A stretch of DNA of 64,000 nt, taken from assembly GCF_001482305.1 (NCBI RefSeq), contig NZ_LOHP01000078.1:39835-103834 (forward strand), written 5' to 3'. A model generated the notes under the pieces. That model was given only the letters and a program-made list of their open reading frames with translations, was not told where the DNA came from and searched no databases. The position numbers and the translations under genes were made by a program. This DNA is from Leucobacter sp. G161. Its GTDB lineage: Bacteria > Actinomycetota > Actinomycetes > Actinomycetales > Microbacteriaceae. This document shows positions 49,609 through 59,188 of this stretch, piece by piece (position 1 is the stretch's first letter; the number at the start of each line of letters is the position of its first letter).

Positions 49609-51132
49609 ATGCGTCGTAAGACTCCACTTTCCATCGCTGCGGCGATCCTCACCGTCGGCGCGCTCGCGCTCACCGGCTGCTCGGCAGGCTCCGGCGGCGC
49701 CGGCGGCTCGGGCGACTCGGGGAGCTCAGCAACCACCGCCACGATCGCCCTGACCGGCGCACCCGTGAACCTCGATTTCACGACAACCGCGGGTGCCGCA
49801 ATCCCGCAGGCACTCATGTCGAACGTCTACGAGGGCCTCGTCGAGGTGAACCAGGAGGGCGAGATTGTGCCGCTCCTCGCCTCCGAGTGGGCGCTCAGCG
49901 ATGACCGCAAGACCTACACCTTCACCCTTGAGGAGGGCGTCACCTTCTCGAACGGTGAGGCATTCACCGCGAACGATGTGAAGTTCAGCTTTGACCGCGT
50001 GAAGACCGACTGGACCAGCTCGCTCAAGGCGAAGATGGACGTCGTCGAGAGCGTCGAGGTTGTCTCGGACACCGAGGTTGCCGTGCACCTCAGCCAGCCG
50101 TCGAACGCGTGGCTGTTCGACATCGCCACCCCGATTGGCGCGATCTTCTCGCCCGAGGGCGTCGCGGATCTCGCAAACGCTCCCGTCGGCACCGGCCCCT
50201 ACGAGGTCGCCTCGTGGAAGCAGAACGAGAACATCGAGCTCACCACCCGCGACGACTACTGGGGCGAGAAGCCCGGCGTCGAGGGTGTCACGCTGCAGTA
50301 CTTCGCGGACGCCACCGCGACCACGAACGCGCTTCGCACGGGTGACGTTGACGCGATCGTCAACCTCCAGGCCCCGGAGCTCGTGAGCACCTTCGAAAGC
50401 GATGACGCGTTCACGGTCGCATCGGGTACCTCGAGCGGCGAAATCTCGCTCTCCTTCAACAACCGCGCAGAGCCGTTCAACGACGTCCGCGTCCGCCAGG
50501 CTGTGCTCTACGCGCTCGACCGCCAGGCGATCATCGACACCGCGTGGAACGGCTACGGCTCGCTCACCGCGACCTTTGTCACCCCGAAGGAGCCGTACTA
50601 CGTTGACCTCAACGAGCAGTACGCGTTCGATCCGGAGAAGGCAAAGGCGCTGCTCAAGGAAGCCGGCAAGGAAAACCTCTCGATTACCTACAAGGTGCCG
50701 ACTCGCCCGTACGCGCAGGCAGTCTCCGAGATCGTCGTCTCACAGCTCAAGGACGTCGGCATCGACGTGAAGATCGAATCCTCCGAGTTCCCCGCGGTGT
50801 GGCTCGAGGATGTCTTCACGAACCACAACTACGAGATGACCACCGTGCTTGCCGTCGAGGCGCGCGACGTGCTCACCGTCTTCAACAACCCCGACTACTA
50901 CATCGGCTACGACAACGCGAAGATCGCCCCGATCGTCGCAGCAGCCGATCAGGCCGACGAGGCCGGGTACATCGAGGGTATGCAGCAGGTACAGCAGCAG
51001 ATCGTCGACGACGCAGCGAGCGGCGTGCTGTTCCTGTTCCCGAACATCGTGATCACGAAGTCTGACCTCCAGGGCGTTCCCGAGAACGCGATCGTTGAGG
51101 CGCTGAACCTCACCGAGCTCAGCTGGAAGTAG
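49609..51132 (+). CDS. ABC transporter solute-binding lipoprotein (SBP_bac_5 family)
   Basis: This 507-residue lipoprotein has a signal peptide ending in LALTGC with the lipid-anchored C24, then a Gly/Ser linker. The mature part fits oligopeptide/nickel-type binding proteins: LLASEWALSDDRKTYTFTLE near residue 82, VTFSNGEAFTANDVKFSFDR, and later RVRQAVLYALDRQAIIDTAW. It would capture a peptide or amide outside the cell and deliver it to the two permeases downstream. An ACAGGA site precedes the ATG. It is the first gene of the operon and is followed by an attenuator-like hairpin. Confidence 0.9.
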   Translation: MRRKTPLSIAAAILTVGALALTGCSAGSGGAGGSGDSGSSATTATIALTGAPVNLDFTTTAGAAIPQALMSNVYEGLVEVNQEGEIVPLLASEWALSDDRKTYTFTLEEGVTFSNGEAFTANDVKFSFDRVKTDWTSSLKAKMDVVESVEVVSDTEVAVHLSQPSNAWLFDIATPIGAIFSPEGVADLANAPVGTGPYEVASWKQNENIELTTRDDYWGEKPGVEGVTLQYFADATATTNALRTGDVDAIVNLQAPELVSTFESDDAFTVASGTSSGEISLSFNNRAEPFNDVRVRQAVLYALDRQAIIDTAWNGYGSLTATFVTPKEPYYVDLNEQYAFDPEKAKALLKEAGKENLSITYKVPTRPYAQAVSEIVVSQLKDVGIDVKIESSEFPAVWLEDVFTNHNYEMTTVLAVEARDVLTVFNNPDYYIGYDNAKIAPIVAAADQADEAGYIEGMQQVQQQIVDDAASGVLFLFPNIVITKSDLQGVPENAIVEALNLTELSWK

Positions 51133-51140
51133 CACGAACT

Positions 51141-51174
51141 GGCGGGGTGGCCGCGTCCGCGCGACCGCCCCGCC
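51141..51174 (+). terminator. Attenuator-like hairpin after the binding-protein gene
   Basis: GGCGGGG at 51141-51147 pairs with CCCCGCC at 51168-51174, with further imperfect pairs inside, and GTTTCCGTC follows. It begins 8 bases after the stop. Partial termination would give more binding protein than permease, a common design in ABC operons. Confidence 0.6.
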
Positions 51175-51215
51175 GTTTCCGTCTCCTCGACCCCTTACCC
51201 CGCTAGGACCACGGC

Positions 51216-52163
51216 ATGGCACTTCGGATTCTCATCAATCTCGCGCGATTCGCGGCGACGTTTCTTGTCGCCACCGTCGTCGTGTTCCTCTTCATGCGAC
51301 TCATCCCGGGCGACGCGGCGCAGGTCGCGCTCGGCGTGAACGCAAGCCCCGAACTCATCGCGCAGATGCAGAAAGAGTTTGGGATCGACCGGCCGCTCTA
51401 CATCCAGTACTTTGACTGGGTTGGCGGTCTCCTCACCGGCGACTTCGGCACCTCGTACGTCACCCGCCAGGACATCAGTCCGCTCGTGTTCGACAGGCTC
51501 CAGGTGAGCCTCATTCTCGTCATCACGGCGATGGTCGTTGCGCTCCTCATCGCGATCCCGCTCGGCACCATCGCTGCGGTCCGTCACCGCAATCTCTCCG
51601 GTGTGCTCATCGGCGCCGGCAGCCAGTTCGGTGTGGCGATCCCCGGTTTCCTCGCCGGTATCCTGCTCGTGCTGATTTTCGCTGTCGGTCTCGGCTGGCT
51701 CCCGGCCGGCGGGTGGACCCCGCCGGGCGAAGACTTCGGCGACTTCCTGCGCCGCCTCATTCTTCCCGTGCTCGCACTCGCGAGTGTGCAGGGCGCGATC
51801 CTCACACGCTACGTGCGTTCGGCAGTGCTCGAGATCATGAGCGAGGACTACCTCCGCACCGCCCGGTCGAAGGGTCTGAGCCCCACCGGCGCGCTCCTCA
51901 AGCACGGCATGCGCAACGCCGCGATCCCCGTGATCACCGTGACGGGCGTGCAGCTCGCGGCCCTCATCATTGGCGCCGTCGTCATCGAGCGCGTCTTTGT
52001 CATCCCGGGTCTCGGTTCGATGCTGCTTGACGCAGTCGGCAACCGTGACCTGCTCACCGTGCAGTCGGTCGTGATGGTGCTCGTCGCGATCACGCTCATC
52101 CTCAATCTCCTCATCGACGTGCTCTACACGATCGTCGACCCGCGGATGCGAAAGGGGGCCTAG
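51216..52163 (+). CDS. Peptide-type ABC permease (DppB-like)
   Basis: The 315-residue membrane protein has six helices and the first-permease signatures of the Dpp/Opp family: FLFMRLIPGDAAQVALG near the N-terminus, FGTSYVTRQDISPLVFDRL, and the cytoplasmic EAA loop RTARSKGLSPTGALLKHGMR followed by NAAIPVITVTGVQ. It pairs with the next gene, whose start lies 2 bases downstream. Confidence 0.92.
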   Translation: MALRILINLARFAATFLVATVVVFLFMRLIPGDAAQVALGVNASPELIAQMQKEFGIDRPLYIQYFDWVGGLLTGDFGTSYVTRQDISPLVFDRLQVSLILVITAMVVALLIAIPLGTIAAVRHRNLSGVLIGAGSQFGVAIPGFLAGILLVLIFAVGLGWLPAGGWTPPGEDFGDFLRRLILPVLALASVQGAILTRYVRSAVLEIMSEDYLRTARSKGLSPTGALLKHGMRNAAIPVITVTGVQLAALIIGAVVIERVFVIPGLGSMLLDAVGNRDLLTVQSVVMVLVAITLILNLLIDVLYTIVDPRMRKGA

Positions 52164-52165
52164 CC

Positions 52166-53062
52166 ATGAGCCGGACCTCGAACCCCACCCAGGGCCCACG
52201 CACCAGCGCGATTTCCGCGCCTCGCGCCCCGCGCAAGCGCCGCGGCGGGCTCTCCCCCACGCTCATCGTCGGCATCGTGCTCGTCGGCATCGTCGTCGTC
52301 ACCGCGATCGTCTCATTCGTGTGGACGCCGTTCGATCCCGTCCAGGTGAACGCGCCTGACCGGCTCCAGGGCCCGAGCGCCGAGCACTGGTTCGGCACCG
52401 ATAAGTACGGCCGTGACCTGTTCTCGGGGATGCTCGTCGGTGCACGCATCACGCTGTTCGTTGGCCTCGTTTCTGTCGGGATCGCGCTGCTCATCGGCAC
52501 GCCGCTCGGGATCTGGGCTGGCATCCGCGGCGGCTGGACCGAAGAGCTCATCATGCGCTCCTCGGACATCGTGCTCGCGTTCCCGGCGCTGCTGCTCGCG
52601 ATCATGTCGGCGGCTGTCTTCGGGGCGTCGACACTTACGGCAATGGTTGCGATCGGCATCTCGACGATTCCCGGGTTTGCGCGCGTCGCACGCTCAGGCA
52701 CCCTGCAGGTGATGAGTACCGAATACGTGCTTGCCGCCCGCGCAGCGAGTCAGTCGCGCTTCAGGATCGCGCTGCGCCACGTGCTCCCGAACATTGTCGG
52801 CATGGTCGTCGTGCAGTCTTCCGTTGCGTTCGCGCTCGCCGTGCTCGCCGAGGCCGCGCTCAGCTTCCTCGGTCTCGGCACCCCGCCGCCCACCCCGTCG
52901 TGGGGACGCATGCTGCAGGAGTCGCAGCAGTTCCTCGGCACGCACCCGCTGCTCGCGATCTTCCCCGGCGCCGCGATCGCCCTCGCGGTCATGGGCTTTA
53001 ACCTCCTCGGCGACGGTCTGCGCGACCGCTTCGACCCCAAGCTGAACGGGAGCCGCAGCTAA
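52166..53062 (+). CDS. Peptide-type ABC permease (DppC-like)
   Basis: The 298-residue membrane protein is the second permease. It has a basic N-terminus, the DppC signature GPSAEHWFGTDKYGRDLFSG near residue 70, six helices, and the EAA loop VLAARAASQSRFRIALRHVL. Its stop shares one base with the start of the ATPase gene, so translation is coupled. Confidence 0.92.
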   Translation: MSRTSNPTQGPRTSAISAPRAPRKRRGGLSPTLIVGIVLVGIVVVTAIVSFVWTPFDPVQVNAPDRLQGPSAEHWFGTDKYGRDLFSGMLVGARITLFVGLVSVGIALLIGTPLGIWAGIRGGWTEELIMRSSDIVLAFPALLLAIMSAAVFGASTLTAMVAIGISTIPGFARVARSGTLQVMSTEYVLAARAASQSRFRIALRHVLPNIVGMVVVQSSVAFALAVLAEAALSFLGLGTPPPTPSWGRMLQESQQFLGTHPLLAIFPGAAIALAVMGFNLLGDGLRDRFDPKLNGSRS

Positions 53063-54840
53063 TGACGAACGCACCTGACACCCTCCTCGCCGTCGACGGC
53101 CTGAACGTGCGGACCCGGCACCGTACCCTCGTGCACGATTTCTCGCTGCATATGCAGAAGGGCGAGCGGATCGGCCTCATCGGCGAGTCGGGCTCCGGCA
53201 AATCGATGACGACGACCGCGCTGCTCGGGCTGCTGCCGAACGGCGTCACCGCCGACGGCTCGATCGCGTTCGACGGCCACGACGGCAACCTGCTCGAGGC
53301 GTCTGAGCGGGAGCTCATGAAGATCCGCGGCCGCGACATGGCGATGGTCTTCCAGGAGCCGCTCACTGCGCTGAACCCGCTCATGCGCGCCGGCGATCAG
53401 GTCGCCGAGATCATGACCCAGCACGGCCTCGTCGCGAACAAGGCCGAGGCGCGCAAGCGCGCGATCGAGATGCTCGACGCGGTGAAGCTTCCCGACCCCG
53501 CTGAGGCTGCACGCGCATACCCGCACCAGCTCTCCGGCGGCCAGCGGCAGCGCGTCATGCTCGCGATGGCGCTCGCCAACGATCCGGCGCTGCTGCTCTG
53601 CGATGAGCCAACGACCGCGCTCGATGTGACCGTGCAGCGGCAGGTACTCGATCTCATTCTCGAGCTCGTGAAGCAGCGCGGCACCGGCCTGCTCTTCATC
53701 ACCCACGACCTCGCCGTTGTTGCGAACATGTGCACGCGCGTGCTCGTCATGAACGACGGCAAGATCGTCGAAGAGGGCCCCACCGACGAGATCTTTACCC
53801 GCCCGCAGCACCCGTACACACGCGGCCTGCTCGCCGCGTCGGATCTTGAGGCGACCGATGCCGACGGTCGGCTGTTCACCGTCGCGAGCGCCCGCGACTA
53901 CGTGCCACCGACGGTGGACCCGGCGGCAGACGCCGCCGTGGATCGCGCGCTCGCCGACCACGCACAGGCACCGGGCGCGGATGCTGCAGACACCGATGCT
54001 GGCGCTGCTGCTCCCGCTGCGCCCGCGGCCGAGAGCGTGATGCGTGTCACCGATCTCGTTCGCACGTACACGCGCGGCAAGACCAGCCTGTTCAAGCCGG
54101 CAACAGAGGTGCATGCCCTGAAAGGCATATCTTTCGAGGTGCCACGCGGCGGCCGGCTCGGCGTCGTCGGCGAATCGGGTTCGGGCAAGTCGACGCTGCT
54201 GCGCATTCTCGCCGGCCTCGACCAGCCGACCTCGGGTTCCGCCGTCGTCGTGGGCAACGAGGTCGCCGGTGCAAAAGAGGCGCAGTTGCGCGAACTCAGG
54301 CAGCAACTGCAGATCGTCTTCCAGGACCCGATGGGCTCGCTCGATCCGCGCATGAGCGTCGAGCAGATCATCTCGGAGCCGCTGCTCGTACGCGGCCGAA
54401 GCGAGACGGCGGCGCAGCGCTCACAGATGGTCGCCGAGATGCTCGAAGCGGTGGGGCTGCCGGCGTCGTCGGCATCCAGGTATCCGCACGAGTTCTCGGG
54501 CGGTCAGCGCCAGCGCATCTCGATCGCACGCGCCCTGATCTGCCGCCCCGAGGTCGTCGTCGCAGACGAGCCGGTGAGCGCGCTCGACGTGTCCGTGCGC
54601 GCTCAGGTACTGAACCTCCTCGCCGACCTGGTCGATGAGTATGGGCTGACGCTCGTCTTCGTCTCACACGACCTCAACGTCGTGCGGCACCTCTGCGACT
54701 CGGTCATTGTGATGCAATCCGGCGAGATTGTTGAGGCCGGTGACACAGAGACTGTGTACCGGGACCCGCAGCATCCGTACACGAAGCGTCTCATCGACTC
54801 GTCGCTGACGCTCCGCCAAGAGCTGCTCTCCGCGCAGTAG
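53062..54840 (+). CDS. Fused double ATP-binding protein of the peptide ABC transporter (DppD-DppF type)
   Basis: The 592-residue protein joins both nucleotide-binding domains in one chain. Domain 1 has Walker A IGESGSGKSMT near residue 42, signature LSGGQRQRV near 155, Walker B LLLCDEPTTALDV; domain 2 has Walker A VGESGSGKSTLLR near 376, signature FSGGQRQRI near 485 and VVADEPVSALDV. Each ends with an oligopeptide-type C-terminal segment. A Pro/Ala/Asp-rich linker at about 270-330 joins them. It powers import by the two permeases upstream. Confidence 0.93.
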   Translation: MTNAPDTLLAVDGLNVRTRHRTLVHDFSLHMQKGERIGLIGESGSGKSMTTTALLGLLPNGVTADGSIAFDGHDGNLLEASERELMKIRGRDMAMVFQEPLTALNPLMRAGDQVAEIMTQHGLVANKAEARKRAIEMLDAVKLPDPAEAARAYPHQLSGGQRQRVMLAMALANDPALLLCDEPTTALDVTVQRQVLDLILELVKQRGTGLLFITHDLAVVANMCTRVLVMNDGKIVEEGPTDEIFTRPQHPYTRGLLAASDLEATDADGRLFTVASARDYVPPTVDPAADAAVDRALADHAQAPGADAADTDAGAAAPAAPAAESVMRVTDLVRTYTRGKTSLFKPATEVHALKGISFEVPRGGRLGVVGESGSGKSTLLRILAGLDQPTSGSAVVVGNEVAGAKEAQLRELRQQLQIVFQDPMGSLDPRMSVEQIISEPLLVRGRSETAAQRSQMVAEMLEAVGLPASSASRYPHEFSGGQRQRISIARALICRPEVVVADEPVSALDVSVRAQVLNLLADLVDEYGLTLVFVSHDLNVVRHLCDSVIVMQSGEIVEAGDTETVYRDPQHPYTKRLIDSSLTLRQELLSAQ

Positions 54841-54873
54841 CGCTGATGCCGCCGGCCTTCCCCGCTCGGCGGG

Positions 54874-54892
54874 GCGGGGCGGGCTGCCCCGC
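54874..54892 (+). terminator. Short GC hairpin between the ATPase and amidase genes
   Basis: GCGGGGC at 54874-54880 pairs with GCCCCGC at 54886-54892 around a five-base loop. It lies in the 97-base gap before the amidase gene and may reduce read-through. No T-tract follows. Confidence 0.4.
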
Positions 54893-54937
54893 TCCATTCC
54901 TCCTGTTCCCCCGTTCCACCCGCACGAAAGGCCCCAC

Positions 54938-56347
54938 ATGTCACACGCAGCAGCAACCGAGTACGCAGCCCTCGACGCGGGGACCCTGTCGGAGCGCTTC
55001 GCGGACGGCACGCTCACGCCGAGCGAGGTGGCCGAGCACGTACTCGCACGGGTGGCGGAACGCGAACCTGAACTCAACGCCTTCTATCTGCACGAGCCGG
55101 ACGAGGTGCGCGCTGACGCGGCAGCGGCGACCGCACGCTGGGCGGCAGGCGCTCAGCTCAGCCCGTTCGACGGGGTTCCAGGCACCGTGAAAGAGAACAT
55201 CGCGCGCGCAGGCCGCCCCAAGCCCAGCGGCACTGCCCTCCCGAACCCGCCGATCGCCGCAGCAAACGCGCCGACAACAGACAGGCTGCTCGAGGCCGGC
55301 GTCGTCATCGTCGGATCCACCACGATGCCCGACTGGGGCATGCTCTCGTCAGGCGTCTCCAGCCTGCACGGCATCACCCGTGGCGGCGTGAACCCCGCGC
55401 ACACCTCTGGCGGCTCCAGCGCGGGCGCGGGCACCGCGGCAGCCGCAGGCTACGGACCGCTGCACGTCGGCACCGACATCGGCGGATCGATCCGCCTCCC
55501 CGGCAGCTGGCAGGGCCTCACGGCGCTGAAGCCCAGCGAGGGCCTTATCCCCCTCGATGTGCCCTACACCGGGCGCGCGGCGGGCCCGCTCACCCGTACT
55601 GCGGCAGACGCGATCCGCCTCATGTCGCTCATCGCGAAGCCCGACGAGCGCGACTACCTCACCCGCGCGTACCGTCCGATGGACTGGTCGCTCGAGCCGC
55701 TCGCGCCCGAAGGGCTCAGGGTCGCCGTGCAGCTCGACGCCGGCTCGGGCCTCGCCGTCGAGCCCGAGACGCTCGCGATCATCGAGCAGGCTGCTTCGCT
55801 CTTCGCCGATGCGGGAGCTACCGTCGAGCCGCTCTCGCCGTTCGTCGGAGCCGAGGTGCTCGACGGGCTCGTGAACTTCTGGCGCTCGCGATCCTACGCC
55901 GACCTCGAGCTGCTCTCGCCGGCGGAGCGCGAGCTCGTGCTCCCGTTCATCGTCTCGTGGTGCGCAGCAGGAGCCGACTTCACTGCGGCCGAAACCGTGC
56001 GCAACCGCAACTGCTCAGACGAGATGGCACGCCTCACCCGCCTCGCCACCGCACCATACGACCTCGTACTCTCCCCGGTGACGCCGGTTGCGGCATTCGC
56101 CGCAGAGGACCCGATGCCGATTACCGATCCGCTCGCGACGATGGGGCACATCTCGTTCACCGTGCCCTACAACATGTCCGGGCAGCCCACGGTGTCAATC
56201 GGCGCTGGCATCCAGGCCGACGGCCGAACCGTTGGCCTGCAGATCGCGGGGCCGATCGGCTCCGACGACACGCTGCTCCGCGTCGCGCACTGGTTCGAGA
56301 CCGCACGCGGTGTGGACGCCGAGGTTGATTGGTCGTCGATCCGCTAG
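54938..56347 (+). CDS. Amidase-signature family hydrolase
   Basis: This 469-residue enzyme would hydrolyse an amide bond in the cytoplasm. The Ser-cisSer-Lys triad is visible: K85 in PGTVKENIARAG, the cis-Ser in HTSGGSSAG at about 160-161 and the nucleophile S184 in GTDIGGSIRLPGSW. The C-terminal part keeps ISFTVPYNMSGQPTVSI. Placed last in the GntR-controlled ABC operon, it probably cleaves the imported substrate. CACGAAAGG lies upstream of the ATG. Which amide is cleaved cannot be seen. Confidence 0.9.
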   Translation: MSHAAATEYAALDAGTLSERFADGTLTPSEVAEHVLARVAEREPELNAFYLHEPDEVRADAAAATARWAAGAQLSPFDGVPGTVKENIARAGRPKPSGTALPNPPIAAANAPTTDRLLEAGVVIVGSTTMPDWGMLSSGVSSLHGITRGGVNPAHTSGGSSAGAGTAAAAGYGPLHVGTDIGGSIRLPGSWQGLTALKPSEGLIPLDVPYTGRAAGPLTRTAADAIRLMSLIAKPDERDYLTRAYRPMDWSLEPLAPEGLRVAVQLDAGSGLAVEPETLAIIEQAASLFADAGATVEPLSPFVGAEVLDGLVNFWRSRSYADLELLSPAERELVLPFIVSWCAAGADFTAAETVRNRNCSDEMARLTRLATAPYDLVLSPVTPVAAFAAEDPMPITDPLATMGHISFTVPYNMSGQPTVSIGAGIQADGRTVGLQIAGPIGSDDTLLRVAHWFETARGVDAEVDWSSIR

Positions 56348-56391
56348 GTCACCACCCCGGGTCGATTCAGACCTTTTCGCCACTTACCCGA

Positions 56392-56425
56392 GTTGCGACA
56401 ACTGATTTCGTTGAGATACACTCAA
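56392..56425 (+). promoter_or_regulatory. Promoter and overlapping operators of the PACE gene
   Basis: TTGCGA at 56393-56398 and TACACT at 56417-56422 are spaced by 18 bases and can act as -35 and -10. Two small palindromes overlap them: GTTG-CGA-CAAC at 56392-56402 and TTGAG-ATACA-CTCAA at 56411-56425. A further TTGC-AATCC-GCAA lies downstream at about 56432-56444. This suggests regulation by one or two repressors. Confidence 0.5.
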
Positions 56426-56507
56426 ATCACGTTGCAATCCGCAATTCGGAGGTGCGGTCGCGCCAAGACCCCTCCGCAACGAACCTTTCGCTTCTGGAGT
56501 GATACCC

Positions 56508-57047
56508 GTGACCGGCCAAGGCCACCACGAACTGTCGATAGCGCCCGCTACCGCGACCCTGACCATCCCGACCCCCGGCAGCATCCGCCTTGCTGGCGAC
56601 GCCACCGACGCACCACCGCGCGCCGCAATGCACCCGATCCTGCGCCGCGTGATCTACGTCGGCGGCTACGAAATCCTCAGCGTGCTCTTCACCGTGCTCG
56701 TGCTGAACGGTGCGCTCGGCCACTCGGGCGGCCAGGCCACGCTCACGGCGGTGCTGCTCTCCACCACCGCGACCGTGTGGAACTACGTCTGGAACACCCT
56801 CTTCGAGCGCGCAGAGCGCCGCTTCGGCTGGACCGGTCGCGGAGTGCTCGTGCGCCTCGGCCACGCCTTCGGCTATGAGGGCGGCGTCCTCATATTCACC
56901 GTGCCGCTTGTCGCGTTCATGCTCAAGGTGAGCCTGCTCGAGGCCCTCATGATCGAGGCCAGCCTGCTCGTGTTCTTCCTCGTGTTCACGTATGTGTACT
57001 CGTGGGCATTCGACCGGGTCGTCGGGCTGCCTGAGTCTGCGCGGTAA
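56508..57047 (+). CDS. PACE-family efflux protein
   Basis: This 179-residue protein consists of two bacterial transmembrane-pair domains, together four helices: HPILRRVIYVGGYEILSVLF with VWNYVWNTLFERAERRFG, then RLGHAFGYEGGVLIFTVPLV with FTYVYSWAFDRVVGLP. This is the layout of PACE (AceI-like) proton-coupled exporters of biocides such as chlorhexidine or of polyamines. The N-terminal 40 residues are longer than usual. I start at the GTG at 56508, with TGGAG 8 bases upstream. Confidence 0.85.
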   Translation: MTGQGHHELSIAPATATLTIPTPGSIRLAGDATDAPPRAAMHPILRRVIYVGGYEILSVLFTVLVLNGALGHSGGQATLTAVLLSTTATVWNYVWNTLFERAERRFGWTGRGVLVRLGHAFGYEGGVLIFTVPLVAFMLKVSLLEALMIEASLLVFFLVFTYVYSWAFDRVVGLPESAR

Positions 57048-57125
57048 TGGTCGCGGGTTTGGGTCTCAGGGACAGGCTTGACCCGAGCCCATCACCGCGA
57101 AGCACCCGTTCGACATCGCAGACGA

Positions 57126-58037
57126 CTATCCGAACTCACTCATGACATCGGGCTCGAGCAAGAATGCCTCGAGCGCAGCGAGTCTAGCGTTCGGGACGGT
57201 ACCGGCCGAGCGCGCAAGCACAACTTCATTTGGAACAACGCTATCCGCGATGGGCACAAAGACGATTCCGCGCCCGTCGAATGAGTCTGTCCCCTTTCGC
57301 CTGCCACTAAAGACGGAATAGCCGAGTCCACGAGCTACCATCGCACGAACAGTCTCGGGATTCTCGAATGAAGCGCCAATTCTTGGAACGACGCCCGCCG
57401 ATTTGAGCAATCGCTGGATGACATCGCTGGAGCCCCTCGGATCCACCAGAATGAGTCGCTCCTGACTGAGTTGACTGAGCGATATCTCGGGGCTGCCTGC
57501 AAGTGGATGATGTTCAGAAAGCACCGCAAAGGGCTGCACACTCCGAATCGAGGTCACCGAGAAGTCTTGCTCAAGCTGCCGTCGATAAAGCAGCGCACAG
57601 TCAACAAGGCGGTCAGCCAGCTGCTGCTGCACCTCGGAAGCGAGTCCATCAAAGAGGTGCAGGTCTACGCGCGGATAGCGGTTGGCAAACCCCTCCGCGA
57701 TCGCAGGCAGCACTCTCGGCGACAATGCAAAGGTCGCGGCGACGCGTAGCGGTCCGGCCACATCGTGCTCTTCCTCCCACGCGAGCGCCGAAAGCTGTTC
57801 CGAATCCCTGAGGATCCGTTTCGCTATCGGCAGAGCTTGCTCACCAACTCGCGTGAGCGCGACGCCCTTCGCTGGAATCCGAAAGAGCAGTTGCACCCCG
57901 AGGCCGCGCTCTAACTCGTTCAGCGCGGCAGAGACCGAGGCCTGTGAGGCGCTGCAGCGGACCGCAGCCTCGGACACCGTCCCGGTCTCGCAAGCAGCAA
58001 CAAAGTACTCGAGTTGCCGCAGCGTCGCACTCCTCAT
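57126..58037 (-). CDS. LysR-family transcription regulator
   Basis: This 303-residue regulator has the LysR winged helix at residues about 1-62 (LRQLEYFVAACETGTVSEAA; RCSASQASVSAALNELERGL) and the two-lobed effector domain. It is divergent from the MBL-fold hydrolase and MHS transporter genes and probably activates them when a pathway compound binds. A perfect 12-base palindrome lies 7 bases before its start codon. Confidence 0.92.
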   Translation of the reverse strand: MRSATLRQLEYFVAACETGTVSEAAVRCSASQASVSAALNELERGLGVQLLFRIPAKGVALTRVGEQALPIAKRILRDSEQLSALAWEEEHDVAGPLRVAATFALSPRVLPAIAEGFANRYPRVDLHLFDGLASEVQQQLADRLVDCALLYRRQLEQDFSVTSIRSVQPFAVLSEHHPLAGSPEISLSQLSQERLILVDPRGSSDVIQRLLKSAGVVPRIGASFENPETVRAMVARGLGYSVFSGRRKGTDSFDGRGIVFVPIADSVVPNEVVLARSAGTVPNARLAALEAFLLEPDVMSEFG

Positions 58038-58043
58038 AGAGCC

Positions 58044-58055
58044 ACTCTATAGAGT
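58044..58055. promoter_or_regulatory. Perfect palindrome ACTCTATAGAGT in the LysR control region
   Basis: The 12 bases equal their reverse complement. The site lies 7 bases from the LysR start and about 96 bases before the MBL-hydrolase start. LysR proteins commonly bind such a site to repress themselves and activate the divergent operon. The rest of the gap, rich in A/T, would hold both promoters. Confidence 0.65.
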
Positions 58056-58150
58056 CATGCACTTAAATTCGTTTTTCTAATTCAACTATGCGCGACATCA
58101 TGAGTGGAGCAGGGCAGCAACGACGCCTACTGCTTGAAACGGAGCACACG

Positions 58151-59152
58151 ATGAAGAAACCTCACGTCATCACGCTGGGCACGGCCGGAGGCCCTCGCTG
58201 GTGGACCCCGATGCACGCCGATTCACGGTTTGGGATCTCGACCGCGGTGGTCGTTGGCGGAAGAAACTACCTGGTTGATGTCGGCGCAGGTGCTGGGCGC
58301 CAGTACACCCGTGCTGGTCTCGATATCGCAGATCTCAAAGGTATCTTTCTCACTCACCTGCATTCGGACCACACGACCGATCTCGGAAACATCGCGCTGT
58401 TCGGCATGTTCGGCCTCAATGCCTCCGAGGCCAGGATTCCGATCATAGGTCCGGGAGATCGCGGCATGCTTCCACCGGTCTCAACGCGAGCGCTCACGCC
58501 GCCGAGCCCTGTTGCGCCCCACCTTCCAACCCCAGGTACGCGCGACATGTTCCGCCTTCTCATGGAGGCTCATGCGACCGATCTCAATGACAGGGTCCTT
58601 GACGCGCTTCGCCCATCCCCGCTCGATTTGTTCGACGCGACAGACATCCGGTTGCCCGAGGGGATCGGATACCACCCGAACAGTTCTGCCACTCCCGACA
58701 TGGAACCCTTCGTCGTGTTCGAAGATGACCGAGTACAAGTCGAAGCGATTCTCGTTGAACACCCCCCGATTGCCCCCGCATTTGCGTATCGATTCAATAC
58801 CGAGGAAGGCGCAGTCGTCATTTCCGGCGATACAGCAAAAACGAGGAACATGGTTACGCTCTCTCGCGGAGCCCAGTTGCTACTGCACGAGGCAATCAGC
58901 TTCTCCTGGGTCGATCAGAGCTATGCAGAGAGTCAACATCCTGTACACAAGGCCTCTCGAGACCACCACCGCAAGTCTCACTCAAGTGTCGAGGACGCGG
59001 TGAGTATCGCCGCAGAGGCTGGCGTGACCCAACTCGCGATTCATCACCTGGTTCCCGGGTCGCTCAGCTCGGTGGGATGGCGAGCTGAGCTCGGACAACA
59101 ATCCGATGTGTTACTTCCGAACGACCTTGAGATCATCCCTTTCCACAGCTGA
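58151..59152 (+). CDS. MBL-fold metallo-hydrolase
   Basis: The 333-residue enzyme has the metallo-beta-lactamase fold: early GTAGGPRWW, the metal motif THLHSDHTTD with H69, H71, D73, H74, VVISGDTAKT in the middle and a distal LAIHHLVPG giving the last ligand. This resembles RNase Z/arylsulfatase-like and lactonase-like hydrolases. I start at 58151 (CGGAG upstream) since a frame from 58088 adds 21 unconserved-looking residues. Next to an organic-acid transporter and LysR, a lactone or ester substrate is likely. Confidence 0.83.
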   Translation: MKKPHVITLGTAGGPRWWTPMHADSRFGISTAVVVGGRNYLVDVGAGAGRQYTRAGLDIADLKGIFLTHLHSDHTTDLGNIALFGMFGLNASEARIPIIGPGDRGMLPPVSTRALTPPSPVAPHLPTPGTRDMFRLLMEAHATDLNDRVLDALRPSPLDLFDATDIRLPEGIGYHPNSSATPDMEPFVVFEDDRVQVEAILVEHPPIAPAFAYRFNTEEGAVVISGDTAKTRNMVTLSRGAQLLLHEAISFSWVDQSYAESQHPVHKASRDHHRKSHSSVEDAVSIAAEAGVTQLAIHHLVPGSLSSVGWRAELGQQSDVLLPNDLEIIPFHS

Positions 59153-59188
59153 GCACACCCGCGCCAACAGTCACCAAGAGAAAGGTCA

